Assembly (NCBI GenBank): GCA_001603005.1
Contig: LVAJ01000027.1
Location: 1-64,000 of the forward strand
Source: Clostridiales bacterium Firm_04
Lineage (GTDB): Bacteria > Bacillota > Clostridia > Oscillospirales > Ruminococcaceae
Direction: 5' to 3'
Length of the DNA: 64,000 nt
Position 1 is the stretch's first letter. Every line of letters begins with the position of its first letter. Positions 34,837 to 44,151 of the stretch are shown piece after piece. Position numbers and translations under genes: made by a program. The notes below the pieces were generated by a model, which ran no database searches, was not told the DNA's origin, and saw nothing but the letters and a program-made list of their open reading frames with translations.

Positions 34837-34881
34837 ACAGCCCGAATGCAGCGGATTATGCAGCATTCGGGCTGTATTGTT
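34837..34881. terminator. Bidirectional terminator between esterase and PBP genes
   Basis: ACAGCCCGAATGC and its complement with a 13-base loop; T-rich flank on the plus strand. Confidence 0.8.
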
Positions 34882-34883
34882 TG

Positions 34884-36305
34884 TTATGAGATGCCGGAGA
34901 CTGCATTGAGCAGCACTCTTGCGATCTGCGCCGTGGAGATCTCCCAGCTCTGCCGCTCCTCAATGAGGATGCAGAATGCGACCGGCGCGCGGTCGTCGAG
35001 GCAGAAGCCCGCAAGCAGCGAGTTTTCGTATTCTCTGCCGTCATCATTGACCTGTGCGGTACCGCTCTTGCAGCCGCAGCTGTAACCGTCGAACGAGATA
35101 TAATAATGGTCAGTCGCGTTCTGCGTTTCAACGTCCTTGACGCCCTGCGCTGCTGCCGCTGTAAAGAACTGCGGTGTTGCGCCGTGTGCGGGTGCTTCGG
35201 TCACTTCGCCGGTCGGAGAGGTGTACGAGCGGATCAGATACGGCTGGACTGCCGAGCCCGAACCGTTTGCGATCGCACCCTGCCAGAGCATCAGCTGATA
35301 GGGACTGACGAGCGTTTTGCCCTGTCCGAGCGCGCCCCACTGCGTCTCAAAATTGTTCGCATCGGAAAGCTTGGTCGATGCGGGCTGGATCGTGATGCCG
35401 TCGAGCGAAAGCGTATCTGCCTTTTCGCCGTTGACCGCGTAGCCCATGCGGGTGTATGTCCCGATGATCGAGGAGAGCGGCGCAATGCCGGACTGCACAA
35501 GCTGCGCGAAATAAGGGTTGCAGCTGTTCGCGAATGCATGCACGAGATCCTGCGTGCCGTGACCGTATGCCTGATGGCAGTTGATCGTATCGCCGCCCGC
35601 GTTCACCCATTTGCCGGTGCAGTCAAACTGCAGCGCATTGACCGTATCGACGCCGGCTGCTTCATAGGCAGCGAGCAGCGTCGAGACCTTCTGCGTCGAG
35701 CCGGGGACGGTCGGGAAGAAAGCCTTGCAGAGCAGGCTGCCGGACGGCATGCTGTCGAGATTGGCATAACCCTGTGCGATATCCACGCAGGGGCGGCTGA
35801 CGCAGACGAGCATTTCGCCGGTGCGCCAGTTGTATGCGACCGCTGCGCCGTTTTTCTCGCCGAATGCGTTGAATACGGCGCGGTTTGCGCTGTGCGAGAG
35901 CGTCGTTTCGACCTTTGCCTTGCCTGCCTGATTGCCGTAGGTGAAGCTGTAATTCGCGAGCTCGGAAAGATGCTTTGCGACAACGGTGTTGGACATCTGA
36001 CCGCTCGTATCGCCGATCAGATTGCCGACGTCCGCGAACTGTCCCGCGGGGTAATTCGTAAGCGGCTGGCTGCCGTCAAAGAGCACATCGCCCGTCCGGT
36101 CGCAGACGATGCCGTAGGTCGTGGAACCGGATTTTGCCATGTAAAAAGATGATTCCGTGATGAGCGTATAGCCGAGATAGATCAGCGCCGCGATGAATGC
36201 CGTCAGGATCAGCGCAGTCCATTTTCCGGCTCTGCGCATGCTGCGCGGTGCGGAGATATCGAGCACGGGGCGCGGCGGACGCTGTAATTTCTGCCTTTCT
36301 GCCAT
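34884..36305 (-). CDS. Penicillin-binding transpeptidase, PbpA-type
   Basis: 473 residues with one N-terminal membrane anchor (30-50). All three active-site motifs are present: STQK (203-206), SCN (261-263) and KSG (413-415). The pedestal is short compared with FtsI or SpoVD, similar to actinobacterial PbpA. It forms 4-3 crosslinks with the neighbouring RodA/FtsW polymerase. It follows that gene by one base, so they are co-translated. RBS AAGGAGAG. Confidence 0.92.
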   Translation of the reverse strand: MAERQKLQRPPRPVLDISAPRSMRRAGKWTALILTAFIAALIYLGYTLITESSFYMAKSGSTTYGIVCDRTGDVLFDGSQPLTNYPAGQFADVGNLIGDTSGQMSNTVVAKHLSELANYSFTYGNQAGKAKVETTLSHSANRAVFNAFGEKNGAAVAYNWRTGEMLVCVSRPCVDIAQGYANLDSMPSGSLLCKAFFPTVPGSTQKVSTLLAAYEAAGVDTVNALQFDCTGKWVNAGGDTINCHQAYGHGTQDLVHAFANSCNPYFAQLVQSGIAPLSSIIGTYTRMGYAVNGEKADTLSLDGITIQPASTKLSDANNFETQWGALGQGKTLVSPYQLMLWQGAIANGSGSAVQPYLIRSYTSPTGEVTEAPAHGATPQFFTAAAAQGVKDVETQNATDHYYISFDGYSCGCKSGTAQVNDDGREYENSLLAGFCLDDRAPVAFCILIEERQSWEISTAQIARVLLNAVSGIS

Positions 36306-36306
36306 A

Positions 36307-37569
36307 TTACGACTCTCCTTTCTCCGTGCGTCTGCCGGTCAGGACAGGCGCCTGCGCAGCTTTCAGGAAGCCCGCGAGGATGCCGCTGGCGAGCATGGAG
36401 CTGCCGCCCTGCGAGATGAACGGGATCGTGACGCCGGTGAACGGGATCAGGTTGCAGGAGCCGAAAATATTCAGCGTCATCTGCACCATGAAGACCGCTG
36501 CCACGCCGACTGCGAGTCCGGAGTGATAATAGCTGCGCGGCGGGACAGTCAGGATGGATGCTGGCAGGAACAGCACGAGAATGACCGTCATCATGCCCGT
36601 GAACAGTCCCCATTCCTCGCAGATCGTGGAGAAGACGATATCCGTGCGCGATGCGGCAACATGGATCAGCGAACCGTTTCCGGCGCCCTTGCCGAACCAG
36701 CCGCCCTCTGCGATCGCGGTCAGCGCCTTGACCTGCTGATAGCCGGTGCCGGACATATCCGACCAGATATCGGAATGCAGACGCTCCTGCACATAGGCGG
36801 GCGCGAGCTTCCATGCGAAAACGCCCGCTGCGACGACGCAGAGTCCGAGGAAAACGATCAGCCGGACGGAGATCTTTTCACGCAGATAACAGAACCGGAG
36901 CATTACGGCAAGTCCTGCAACGGCAAGGAAGGTCGGCAGAGAACCGAGGTCGCGGCACCACCATTGCAGCACGGCGATCACTGCGGTACAGAAGATCAGC
37001 AGCAGATTGTCCGGTACGAAATGGATGCCGAGATATTCGGATTTTTTCAGCTGTGTACGGATCGAGCTTGCGCAGATCAGCACGAACACCGGCTTGACAA
37101 ATTCCGACGGCTGGATCGTGATGAATCCGAGGTCGATCCACATGCTGCGGCTGCCGGTCAGGAAGCGGATCGCTGCGACCAGCGCGAAGAACATGAAATA
37201 CCACAGCGGTTTGAGCCGTTCGGCGCGGTAGGGGTTGCGTGTGACGAGATAGGATGCCTGACACATCAGAAATGCGCCGACGGAAAAAATGAAATGCTTT
37301 GTGGCAAATTCGAGCCCGCCGAAGCAGGACTGATAGATCGTGCTCATGCCGATGACAAGCAGCAGCACGGTATCGACGGTGCATGCTTCGCGCTGCACGA
37401 TCTGCAGAATGATCGAGCCGACGAAATCGGCGGTCAGGACGATGCAGGCGAGCTTGATGACCTCCGGCGTGATGCCGAACGAGAGGATGACCAGCAGCAT
37501 CATTGCCGCATGCGCGATCAGCACGAGCAGCAGCAGGAACGGGTGGGAGATCGGCTTTGTTTTCGTCAT
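36307..37569 (-). CDS. SEDS peptidoglycan glycosyltransferase, RodA/FtsW family
   Basis: 420 residues with about ten hydrophobic segments. SEDS marks are GSRMWIDLGFITIQPSEFVKP and the later FISQGGSSMLASGI. It polymerises lipid II with a cognate class B PBP, encoded next. Starts ATG 37569, overlapping the FHA gene stop as ATGA. Confidence 0.92.
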   Translation of the reverse strand: MTKTKPISHPFLLLLVLIAHAAMMLLVILSFGITPEVIKLACIVLTADFVGSIILQIVQREACTVDTVLLLVIGMSTIYQSCFGGLEFATKHFIFSVGAFLMCQASYLVTRNPYRAERLKPLWYFMFFALVAAIRFLTGSRSMWIDLGFITIQPSEFVKPVFVLICASSIRTQLKKSEYLGIHFVPDNLLLIFCTAVIAVLQWWCRDLGSLPTFLAVAGLAVMLRFCYLREKISVRLIVFLGLCVVAAGVFAWKLAPAYVQERLHSDIWSDMSGTGYQQVKALTAIAEGGWFGKGAGNGSLIHVAASRTDIVFSTICEEWGLFTGMMTVILVLFLPASILTVPPRSYYHSGLAVGVAAVFMVQMTLNIFGSCNLIPFTGVTIPFISQGGSSMLASGILAGFLKAAQAPVLTGRRTEKGES

Positions 37570-38018
37570 GATACCACGCCCTTTCCGGTTCCCTTGATGA
37601 CGGTCATGCGGTGTTTGCCGATCTGGATCGCGTCATTCTGGTGCAGCGTGCAGGGCTTGCTGATGCGTCTGCCGTTGACGAGCACGCCGTTCTGTGCGCC
37701 GATATCCTCGATCTGCCATTTGCCGTTGGAGAGGCACAGCAGCGCATGAAAGCGCGAGACCTCGGTATCGGAAAAGCGGATGTCGGCGGACGGATGCCGT
37801 CCGATGAGAATTTCGGCTGCACCGAGTGGATAGACCGTGCCCTCGCAGGCGAGCATGTAGCCGCGGCTTTCCTGCGCCCAGCCGCGGTCGCCGCGCCGCC
37901 GCTCTCTGCCGGCAGCGAGGAGAATGACCAGTGCGCAGATGTCCACGAATATGACGACAAACGCCGTCGCAGCTTCCCGAAAGAACGGGTACTGCTCAAA
38001 CAGCGGAGTAAAATCCAT
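37566..38018 (-). CDS. Membrane-anchored FHA-domain protein
   Basis: 150 residues: N-terminal membrane helix (about 10-32), then an FHA domain (GRHPSADIRFSDTEVSRFHALL...GAQNGVLVNGRRI) that binds phosphothreonine. Order FHA-RodA-PbpA mirrors actinobacterial clusters where a Ser/Thr kinase controls elongation; no kinase is visible here. ATG 38018 has AAGGAATATGCAT upstream; the ORF could start two codons earlier. Confidence 0.88.
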   Translation of the reverse strand: MDFTPLFEQYPFFREAATAFVVIFVDICALVILLAAGRERRRGDRGWAQESRGYMLACEGTVYPLGAAEILIGRHPSADIRFSDTEVSRFHALLCLSNGKWQIEDIGAQNGVLVNGRRISKPCTLHQNDAIQIGKHRMTVIKGTGKGVVS

Positions 38019-38075
38019 ATGCATATTCCTTTCTGTTTTTCAGCGCCGGCATACACCGGCTTTCTGTATTGTAAT

Positions 38076-38105
38076 AGTATAGCACAACACCCCTCTTTTT
38101 GTCAA
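38076..38105 (-). promoter_or_regulatory. Promoter of the FHA-RodA-PbpA operon
   Basis: Minus strand TTGACA, 18-base spacer, TATACT, 58 bp before the ATG. Confidence 0.8.
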
Positions 38106-38225
38106 GCGCGGCGGGGAGCCCCCGCTGGCATATCCCTCCGGAGTGCGGCAGCGTGGCTCGCCCAGCATTCGCAGTACACGCCGCTAGACGCGGCTTCTGT
38201 GGCGTGACTGCTCCCAGCGGATCAA

Positions 38226-38268
38226 GTGAATGGTGAATAGTGAAAAATGAATGGTGAATAGTGAAAAC
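38226..38268. repeat. Tandem 21-bp repeat, two copies
   Basis: GTGAATGGTGAATAGTGAAAA followed by a second copy differing at the first base, in non-coding DNA. Confidence 0.7.
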
Positions 38269-38391
38269 GGAGTGCATCGGGAGCATATGCAGGCGGGCGC
38301 GGACGGCGAAAGCGAAGCAAGCGGCTCTGCCCGAAAAACACGAAACGACTGCGGCGCGCACCAGAGGGGAGAGAATCAGGAAAGAGAGAGC

Positions 38392-38469
38392 GCGAGAGGG
38401 AAAACCTGAGAGAGAGGGGAGACCGGAGCGCAGCGACGACTTCCCTTTCTCTTGGGTTTTCCCTCTCGC
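38392..38469. repeat. Long imperfect hairpin with 15-bp perfect arms
   Basis: GCGAGAGGGAAAACC (38392-38406) and its exact complement (38455-38469). Inner purine-rich and pyrimidine-rich blocks (GAGAGAGGGGAG, CTTCCCTTTCTC) extend the pairing. No T run, no coding potential. Confidence 0.6.
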
Positions 38470-38932
38470 ACCCGCGCCCCGCGCCCAGACAAATTATACG
38501 TCGGACAAAGGATAAAGAACAAATAGCTAAAATGCACGCTCGCATCCGGTTAAGTCATTCATCAGACATACAAACGGACATTCAAACGCGACATGCATAC
38601 AAACATACATAAAACAGAATTTGACGGGCTGTTTACGCCAATATGCAGCCCGCCAATATGCAATTGTCAAGATTCCAGACGCGTTGTGACTTCGGCTTAC
38701 TCTGGTCAGACACCTCATTGCGCTGCCGGTTCTGCCTACTGGACCGCACCGGCTGGCTTCGCTTTCCATTTCCCCGCGAATGCCCCCGATGCACAGCGCC
38801 CTCTACTAATAGTGCTCAAATCGCCAAAAATTGCACGTTTCCGTGCAACTAGTACCAAATTGTAATCAAATCTTCAGATTTGGAGCAATAATATGCAAAA
38901 TATTCTGCGGTTACAGCAAGATAATCATATAC

Positions 38933-38971
38933 AAAAAATGCCCCGAAGCAACCGTAAAATCGCTTCGGGGC
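38933..38971 (-). terminator. Terminator of the ABC exporter/S41 operon
   Basis: GCCCCGAAGC and its complement with a 12-base loop, followed by TTTTTT on the minus strand. Confidence 0.9.
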
Positions 38972-39003
38972 ATCCCTCTGTTCGGATCATCGCAGGCTCT
39001 TTT

Positions 39004-40686
39004 TTACCGGAGCAGCGCGAGCGCCTGTTGCATCGCGTAGTCCTCGCCGTCATCGAACAGCGTGCGGATCGCCTGCTCATCGAACGGAATCTGCACATCC
39101 AGATCGTCCGTGCTCTGACGGTCGGTGCCGGAATCAATGAAAATATTGCCGTCTGCATCGTTGTTGACGCAGTTTGAGAAGGATAAGGCGCCGCCGTCCA
39201 GCGTCAGTCCGCCGACAGCCTGACAGGAGCCGTTCGGCTGCGTGAAGCCGATGACCGTCACATTCGGCAGCCCGCGCATTGCCTTGACCATGTAATCGCC
39301 GGCGCTGACCGTATTGGCATTGACCAGCAGGATCACTCTGCCGCCCTGAATGAAGTCCTCGCCGTTGAATGAGGTGACCTTGCCGGACAGGTATTTGCCG
39401 TTTTCATCCGTTTTCCAGCATTTTGCATCATCGTCCCAGACGCCGTCATATATCACCGGATAATGGCCCTCCGGCGCAAACAGCGACATCATTGCATTGA
39501 CCATGTGAGGAGAACCGCCGCCGTTGTTGCGCAGGTCAATCACATAATCCTGCACGCCGTCGTCCATGTATTCCTGAATCTGCATTTTCAGCTGATCCGT
39601 CATTTCCGTATAGGCGGACGGTTTGTCAGACGCATAGGATTTTGAATCATACGACATGCCGGTGACGCGCAGGCAGGCGGTCGTTTTGTCCATGCGCTGC
39701 CATGTCAGATTGCCGAGCGGAAGTCCCTGATCTATCGTTTCCATTGCGGGGAACAGCCGGTCGGCGTATTCTCCGAGCTTCGGCAGCGTGACCGTCTGCT
39801 CTTTGCCTGCTGCATCCAGATAGCTGACCGATGCCGTTTCATCGCCGAGCCCTGCAGCAAGCAGTCCGCTGTAAAAGATCTCGTTGTCGATGTCGGGATA
39901 GCCGCCGAGCTCCCACATGTTCTCCGTTTCGTCATCTGTGCAGGTCAGCTTCATGTTCCATGCGGGCGAAGTTTTGCTCGCTTCATCCGGCACCATGCCG
40001 TTCCATTTGGTAATGATCGTGCCGTTCGTGATGCCGTGTGCTTTCAGCGAATCATCGGTATTGACCGCGGCAAATCTGCCGTCCGTCAGGCGCATGACGG
40101 CAAGCCCGTAATCATTGCCGAGGATCGCGCGCACCGCTGCTTCTTCTGCTTCGCGGTCACGCATGGCATAGCTCACATGACCGTCGTGGAATGCTGCAGT
40201 AAAGCCTGCCCATGCATAATAATTCTTCGCCGCATCCTGCGTGCGCTCCGCTTCTTCGATCTGCGGCATATACGCCGCATAGAGCGCATCCCAGTCGATG
40301 TTCTTGTGCGCGGACAGCACATAATGCCGGCGCATGCGGTCGAATGCCTTCTGGAAATCCGCCTTGTAGCCGATCGCACGGTAGCGCGGATTCAGCAGGC
40401 AGACGGGTACCGTCAGCAGCATGCAGAGCGCTGCAATGACCGAACTGCGCTGACGCAGCTTCTTCTGTTCCGTGAAAAAGCCTGTCAGGGCGATCAGACT
40501 GCCGAGATAAAGCGGCAGCAGAGACAGCTCCGGTCCGTCCTTTGCAACAATGATTGTCAGGAGCGGGATGAGCCAGCATCGCTTCCAGCCGGTGCTCTTG
40601 GAGCGGTCCGCACGGTCTGCCAGAATGAACAGCGCAATGCAGGCTGCGATACCGTACAGCAATGCCAGAATATCAAATTGTTTCAT
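39004..40686 (-). CDS. Membrane-anchored S41-family serine protease
   Basis: 560 residues. Three or four hydrophobic helices occupy the first 110 residues, then a helical segment, then an S41 core: YVIDLRNNGGGSPHMVNAMM, the Ser-bearing NANTVSAGDYMVKAMRG near residue 480, and TQPNGSCQAVGG. S41 enzymes are C-terminal-processing type proteases. It is the last gene behind an ABC exporter and may process an exported peptide or protein (inference). ATG 40686 with GAGGGGG nine bases upstream; GTG 40695 is possible. Confidence 0.88.
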   Translation of the reverse strand: MKQFDILALLYGIAACIALFILADRADRSKSTGWKRCWLIPLLTIIVAKDGPELSLLPLYLGSLIALTGFFTEQKKLRQRSSVIAALCMLLTVPVCLLNPRYRAIGYKADFQKAFDRMRRHYVLSAHKNIDWDALYAAYMPQIEEAERTQDAAKNYYAWAGFTAAFHDGHVSYAMRDREAEEAAVRAILGNDYGLAVMRLTDGRFAAVNTDDSLKAHGITNGTIITKWNGMVPDEASKTSPAWNMKLTCTDDETENMWELGGYPDIDNEIFYSGLLAAGLGDETASVSYLDAAGKEQTVTLPKLGEYADRLFPAMETIDQGLPLGNLTWQRMDKTTACLRVTGMSYDSKSYASDKPSAYTEMTDQLKMQIQEYMDDGVQDYVIDLRNNGGGSPHMVNAMMSLFAPEGHYPVIYDGVWDDDAKCWKTDENGKYLSGKVTSFNGEDFIQGGRVILLVNANTVSAGDYMVKAMRGLPNVTVIGFTQPNGSCQAVGGLTLDGGALSFSNCVNNDADGNIFIDSGTDRQSTDDLDVQIPFDEQAIRTLFDDGEDYAMQQALALLR

Positions 40687-40699
40687 GCTGCACACCCCC

Positions 40700-41503
40700 T
40701 CAGTTCAGATCGTCCGTGCGGAAATAATGGTAGCCGAGCAGCAGCCAGAACGCACTCATGACCAGCGAGACAATGACGACGCCCGCGACTGTGCTGCCGG
40801 ACAGTGCCGGATAATAAATATAATTGTATTTCAGCGATGAGCCGTAGGTATACCACGCATCAAACTGGCTCAGATTGCCGATGCTCAGGATGCTCAGCAG
40901 ATAGGGATTGGTCATCAACCCGCGCAGATACGGGATCGACGCTCCCATTGCCATACTGTAACAGGCGAGTGCTGCAAAAATGGAGACCGTGAGGCAGGCG
41001 CTCATTTTTTTCGTCAGGAACGCGATCATGCCCATAAAGCAGCTGTATCGCAGAATTGCTGCCAGAATCAGGACGAGCCGCAGCAGAACATTGGAGAGCG
41101 GGATGTCTGTGCCCCAGCCATGCATGAACGTCAGCAGGGTAAACGGTACCGCAAGCACGAGCGCATAGCAGAGCAGGCTGATCACCAGCCCCGGCAGGAT
41201 GCGTGCAAAATAGACTTTGATGCGCGGCATACCGGCGGTCAGCTCATGATTGATCGTTTTATCCGTGAAGTCATCGCTGCAGCAGACATCCATAATGCAG
41301 CCCGGCATGATAAGCGAAACTGCACAGGAAAAGAGCGCGAACTGACCGAGAAATGCGGACGCCGTCAAGATCCTGCCGCTGTTGTCCGTGCTTTGCAGCA
41401 GGACGGAAAGTACAAGTGTGATCAGCAGTGCGATCAGCGGGAACTGGAAAATGCCCTTCCGGCGGAACAGCTGCCGGATCTGTGTTTTCATGATATCAGT
41501 CAT
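40700..41503 (-). CDS. ABC-2-type permease subunit, second
   Basis: 267 residues with six hydrophobic segments; Cys- and Gly-rich like bacitracin/lantibiotic-immunity permeases. ATG 41503 follows AAGGGGGGATTCC. It is 13 bp after the first permease and ends 13 bp before the protease start. Confidence 0.85.
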   Translation of the reverse strand: MTDIMKTQIRQLFRRKGIFQFPLIALLITLVLSVLLQSTDNSGRILTASAFLGQFALFSCAVSLIMPGCIMDVCCSDDFTDKTINHELTAGMPRIKVYFARILPGLVISLLCYALVLAVPFTLLTFMHGWGTDIPLSNVLLRLVLILAAILRYSCFMGMIAFLTKKMSACLTVSIFAALACYSMAMGASIPYLRGLMTNPYLLSILSIGNLSQFDAWYTYGSSLKYNYIYYPALSGSTVAGVVIVSLVMSAFWLLLGYHYFRTDDLN

Positions 41504-41515
41504 TGGAATCCCCCC

Positions 41516-42319
41516 TTACCGCAGATCCTTTTTCCGGAAAAACAGGTAGCCGAGCGCGATCCACAGGATGCCGAACAGAACCGAGCTGATGATCGTTTCT
41601 GCGACGAACTGCGACGTCAGGACATGCTTGTAGACATCGACATGTCTGCCGTTGATCAGCTCTGTCGTCGAGTTGTCAATCATCAGCAAGTCAGCCAGAT
41701 TCAAGCTCGCCGTCAGCCACGAAGGCGGCGTCCAGAGCCGCAGCATTTCTCCCAGTACCTTGAACAGCATTGTGGTCATGCAAATGAAAAATGTTGAGAC
41801 AAACGTGACGATTTCGTTTCCGGTTATGAATGTGAGTGCTGTGAAAAAGCAGAGCAGCCGGAACGTGACCGGAATCGCAAGGGCTGTGTGCAGCAGCGCA
41901 TTCTGTACCGTAAAGCTTGCGCCCCAGCCGTTGCAGACCGTGCAGAACAGTGTTCCGATCGGGAGGATCAGCGGAATGGAGATCAGACCGATCAGCAAAA
42001 CTGCCAGCAATCTGCCGAAATACACCGCACTGCGCTTTTTTCCGAACAGCACCTCATAGTTTGCGGTCTGATCCCTCAGATCCCAGCCTGCGATCCTGCC
42101 GGCGACCAGAGCACAGCACAGCGCCAGAAATTCAGAGCCGAACAACATTCCGCACTGGATAAATGAAAAGCTGCCGGTCACGCCGGAAAAGGGTGTATCC
42201 GGATCCATGAAGCACATGAACATGCCGCAGAAAGAAATCAACAGCATGAACACGAGCATACCGTATGAAATGCGGTCACGCTTTGTCTGATGCAGCGTCG
42301 CTTTCAGAATATTCCACAT
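41516..42319 (-). CDS. ABC-2-type permease subunit, first
   Basis: 267 residues, six hydrophobic segments, and a paralogue of the next gene (both end in a YLFFRKKDLR / YHYFRTDDLN tail). ATG 42319 has AGGTG six bases upstream; GTG 42328 is an alternative. It overlaps the end of the ATPase gene. Confidence 0.85.
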   Translation of the reverse strand: MWNILKATLHQTKRDRISYGMLVFMLLISFCGMFMCFMDPDTPFSGVTGSFSFIQCGMLFGSEFLALCCALVAGRIAGWDLRDQTANYEVLFGKKRSAVYFGRLLAVLLIGLISIPLILPIGTLFCTVCNGWGASFTVQNALLHTALAIPVTFRLLCFFTALTFITGNEIVTFVSTFFICMTTMLFKVLGEMLRLWTPPSWLTASLNLADLLMIDNSTTELINGRHVDVYKHVLTSQFVAETIISSVLFGILWIALGYLFFRKKDLR

Positions 42320-43232
42320 TGTCTTCACCTACCAGTTTCAGATAATAGCTTTCCAGATCCGCTTCATGCACATGCAGCGTCACCGGAATCAGTCCGTTTT
42401 CATAGAGTGTGCGCGAAATGAGCGGCTGCTCGTCCATGCGTTCAAAGATCCGGAGCGAGCCGTCCTTCAGGACATCGCATTCCGTGATGCCGAGCTTGTT
42501 TTGCAGGATCGCAAGCGCCCGCGCATCGTCATCCGTATGGACATGGTAGTATTCGCCGCATTGCTTGTGCAGATCCTCCGACGAGATCTCCTGCACGAGC
42601 CTGCCCTTTCGCAGAAAGAGATAATCTGTGCAGAGCAGCGAGAGTTCTGCAAGCAGATGCGAGGAAATCAGGATCGTGACCTTTTCTTCCTCATTGAGCC
42701 GTTTCAGCATGTTGCGGATCTGGATGATGCCCTCCGGATCGAGACCGTTGACCGGTTCATCGAGCACCATGATCTCCGGCTTCGAGAGCAGCGCACCCGC
42801 GATGCCGAGGCGCTGCCGCATGCCGAGCGAGAACTTCGAGGCAGGCTTTTTGCCGGCATCCTGCAAACCGACCAGCTCCAGTACCTCATCGACGCGCTTC
42901 GGATCGGGGATGCCCTTTTGCAGACGCAGCTTTTCGATATTGTCCCGCGCGGACAGCTCCGCTTTGGCGTAGGGCGTTTCGATCATGAAGCTCATGCGGG
43001 AACGGGCGTGGCAGAGCCCCTTTTCGGTCTCCTCACCGAAAATCGAGAAGCTGCCCGCTGTCGGGAAAACCAGTCCGCCGAACATTTTCATAATCGTCGT
43101 TTTGCCGGCACCGTTCGGGCCGACCAGTCCGCAGACCATGCCCTTTCTGATCTGGAAATCCACATGGTCAACGGCAAGCTGCTTTTTGTACTGCTTCGTC
43201 AATCCCTGTGCTGTAAGAACGATATCTGACAT
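42276..43232 (-). CDS. ABC transporter ATP-binding subunit, BcrA-like
   Basis: 318 residues. Walker A GPNGAGKTT, Q-loop, signature FSLGMRQRLGIA, Walker B IMVLDEPVNGLDP and H-loop ISSHLLAEL are all present. It has a C-terminal extension common in lantibiotic or bacitracin resistance ATPases. ATG follows CAGGAGG. With two paralogous permeases it forms a complete ABC-2 exporter; the cargo is unknown. Confidence 0.92.
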   Translation of the reverse strand: MSDIVLTAQGLTKQYKKQLAVDHVDFQIRKGMVCGLVGPNGAGKTTIMKMFGGLVFPTAGSFSIFGEETEKGLCHARSRMSFMIETPYAKAELSARDNIEKLRLQKGIPDPKRVDEVLELVGLQDAGKKPASKFSLGMRQRLGIAGALLSKPEIMVLDEPVNGLDPEGIIQIRNMLKRLNEEEKVTILISSHLLAELSLLCTDYLFLRKGRLVQEISSEDLHKQCGEYYHVHTDDDARALAILQNKLGITECDVLKDGSLRIFERMDEQPLISRTLYENGLIPVTLHVHEADLESYYLKLVGEDNVEYSESDAASDKA

Positions 43233-43375
43233 ATTCTGACCTCCTGTTTCGGATTTTGCTTTGGATATCCTTGCTGATTATATCATAAAAGGAAATCATA
43301 AAGAATTTCTTAATTCCTTCAAAATTCACAAATTGTTCATAACTGAGATGCAAGCTATCAATCTATACACCGACA

Positions 43376-43405
43376 ACAAAAGCCCCGATGTCTCACATCA
43401 GGGCT
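43376..43405 (-). terminator. Terminator of the que operon
   Basis: AGCCCCGATGT and ACATCAGGGCT (one mismatch), loop CTC, followed by TTTTG on the minus strand. Confidence 0.82.
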
Positions 43406-43425
43406 TCTTTCTGCTGATTCAAAAA

Positions 43426-43920
43426 TCAACGGTTGTTGACCGGCTCCGGATACAGGTCATGATGCGTCAGGCGGTCCCACGCGACCTGCTCCCACTTTGT
43501 CCCAGGCATGCCGTAATTGCAGTAGGGATCAATCGAAATGCCGCCGCGGGGCAGGAATTTGCCCCAGACCTCGATATAGGCAGGCTCCATGAGTTTAATG
43601 AGATCGTTCATGATGATGTTCACGCAGTCCTCGTGGAAATCGCCGTGGTTACGGAAGCTGAACAGATACAGCTTCAGCGACTTGCTCTCGACCATTTTGA
43701 TGCGCGGCACATAGGAAATGTAGATCGTTGCAAAGTCCGGCTGACCGGTAATCGGGCAGAGACTTGTAAATTCGGGACAGTTGAATTTGACGAAATATTC
43801 TCTGTCCGGATGCTTGTTCTCGAAGGTTTCGAGCACCGACGGATCATAGTCCGAGGGATATCTGGTATGCTGATTGCCGAGCAGCGTGATGCCTTCCTGC
43901 TCCTTATTCCGTTCGCTCAT
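43426..43920 (-). CDS. queF: NADPH-dependent preQ0 reductase QueF
   Basis: 164 residues. The nucleophile Cys55 and Asp62 are in [13 protein letters not shown]; the [12 protein letters not shown] segment closes the fold. It reduces preQ0 nitrile to preQ1 amine, the last step before insertion into tRNA. Unimodular, Bacillus type. Confidence 0.96.
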   Translation of the reverse strand: MSERNKEQEGITLLGNQHTRYPSDYDPSVLETFENKHPDREYFVKFNCPEFTSLCPITGQPDFATIYISYVPRIKMVESKSLKLYLFSFRNHGDFHEDCVNIIMNDLIKLMEPAYIEVWGKFLPRGGISIDPYCNYGMPGTKWEQVAWDRLTHHDLYPEPVNNR

Positions 43921-43935
43921 AGTTCGCGCTCCTTT

Positions 43936-44151
43936 TCAGATTCTGCCGACGATTTTCAGATACCGGACGACGGCGTTCAGGATATCGTGGTAGACATCCT
44001 CCATGCCCTCCGGAACGAGGATCGACTGCTGCGGGATATCGCAGATAAATGTGACCGGTCTGCCCTGATAGGTTCCCGCGATGCCGTGCATGACGTCCCC
44101 GATCAGCTTGACGGTATCCGGCTGGACTTCAAAATGTGTTGCTTCGCTCAT
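43936..44151 (-). CDS. Small conserved-looking protein in the que operon
   Basis: 71 residues, overlapping the queC stop as ATGA and 15 bp before queF, so clearly part of the operon. The sequence (FEVQPDTVKLIGDVMHGIAGTY...) suggests a compact alpha/beta fold without Cys pairs or a signal peptide. Not recognised. Confidence 0.65.
   Translation of the reverse strand: MSEATHFEVQPDTVKLIGDVMHGIAGTYQGRPVTFICDIPQQSILVPEGMEDVYHDILNAVVRYLKIVGRI

Larger units (their letters stand above)
38106..38932. other. Non-coding region of about 830 bp with repeats
   Basis: No supportable gene; the track ORFs lack ribosome sites and family character. It holds a copy of a short repeat shared with 32167-32213 (CGCAGTACACGCCGCT...CGCGGCTTCT...CTGCTCCCA), a 21-bp direct repeat (GTGAATGGTGAATAGTGAAAA, twice from 38226), and a long hairpin at 38392-38469. 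Confidence 0.7.

Noticed and set aside
36193-37749. 518-aa plus-strand ORF across the RodA/FHA genes
   Set aside because: Shadow of the SEDS gene; no family features, His/Asp/Gln-rich composition of an antisense frame.
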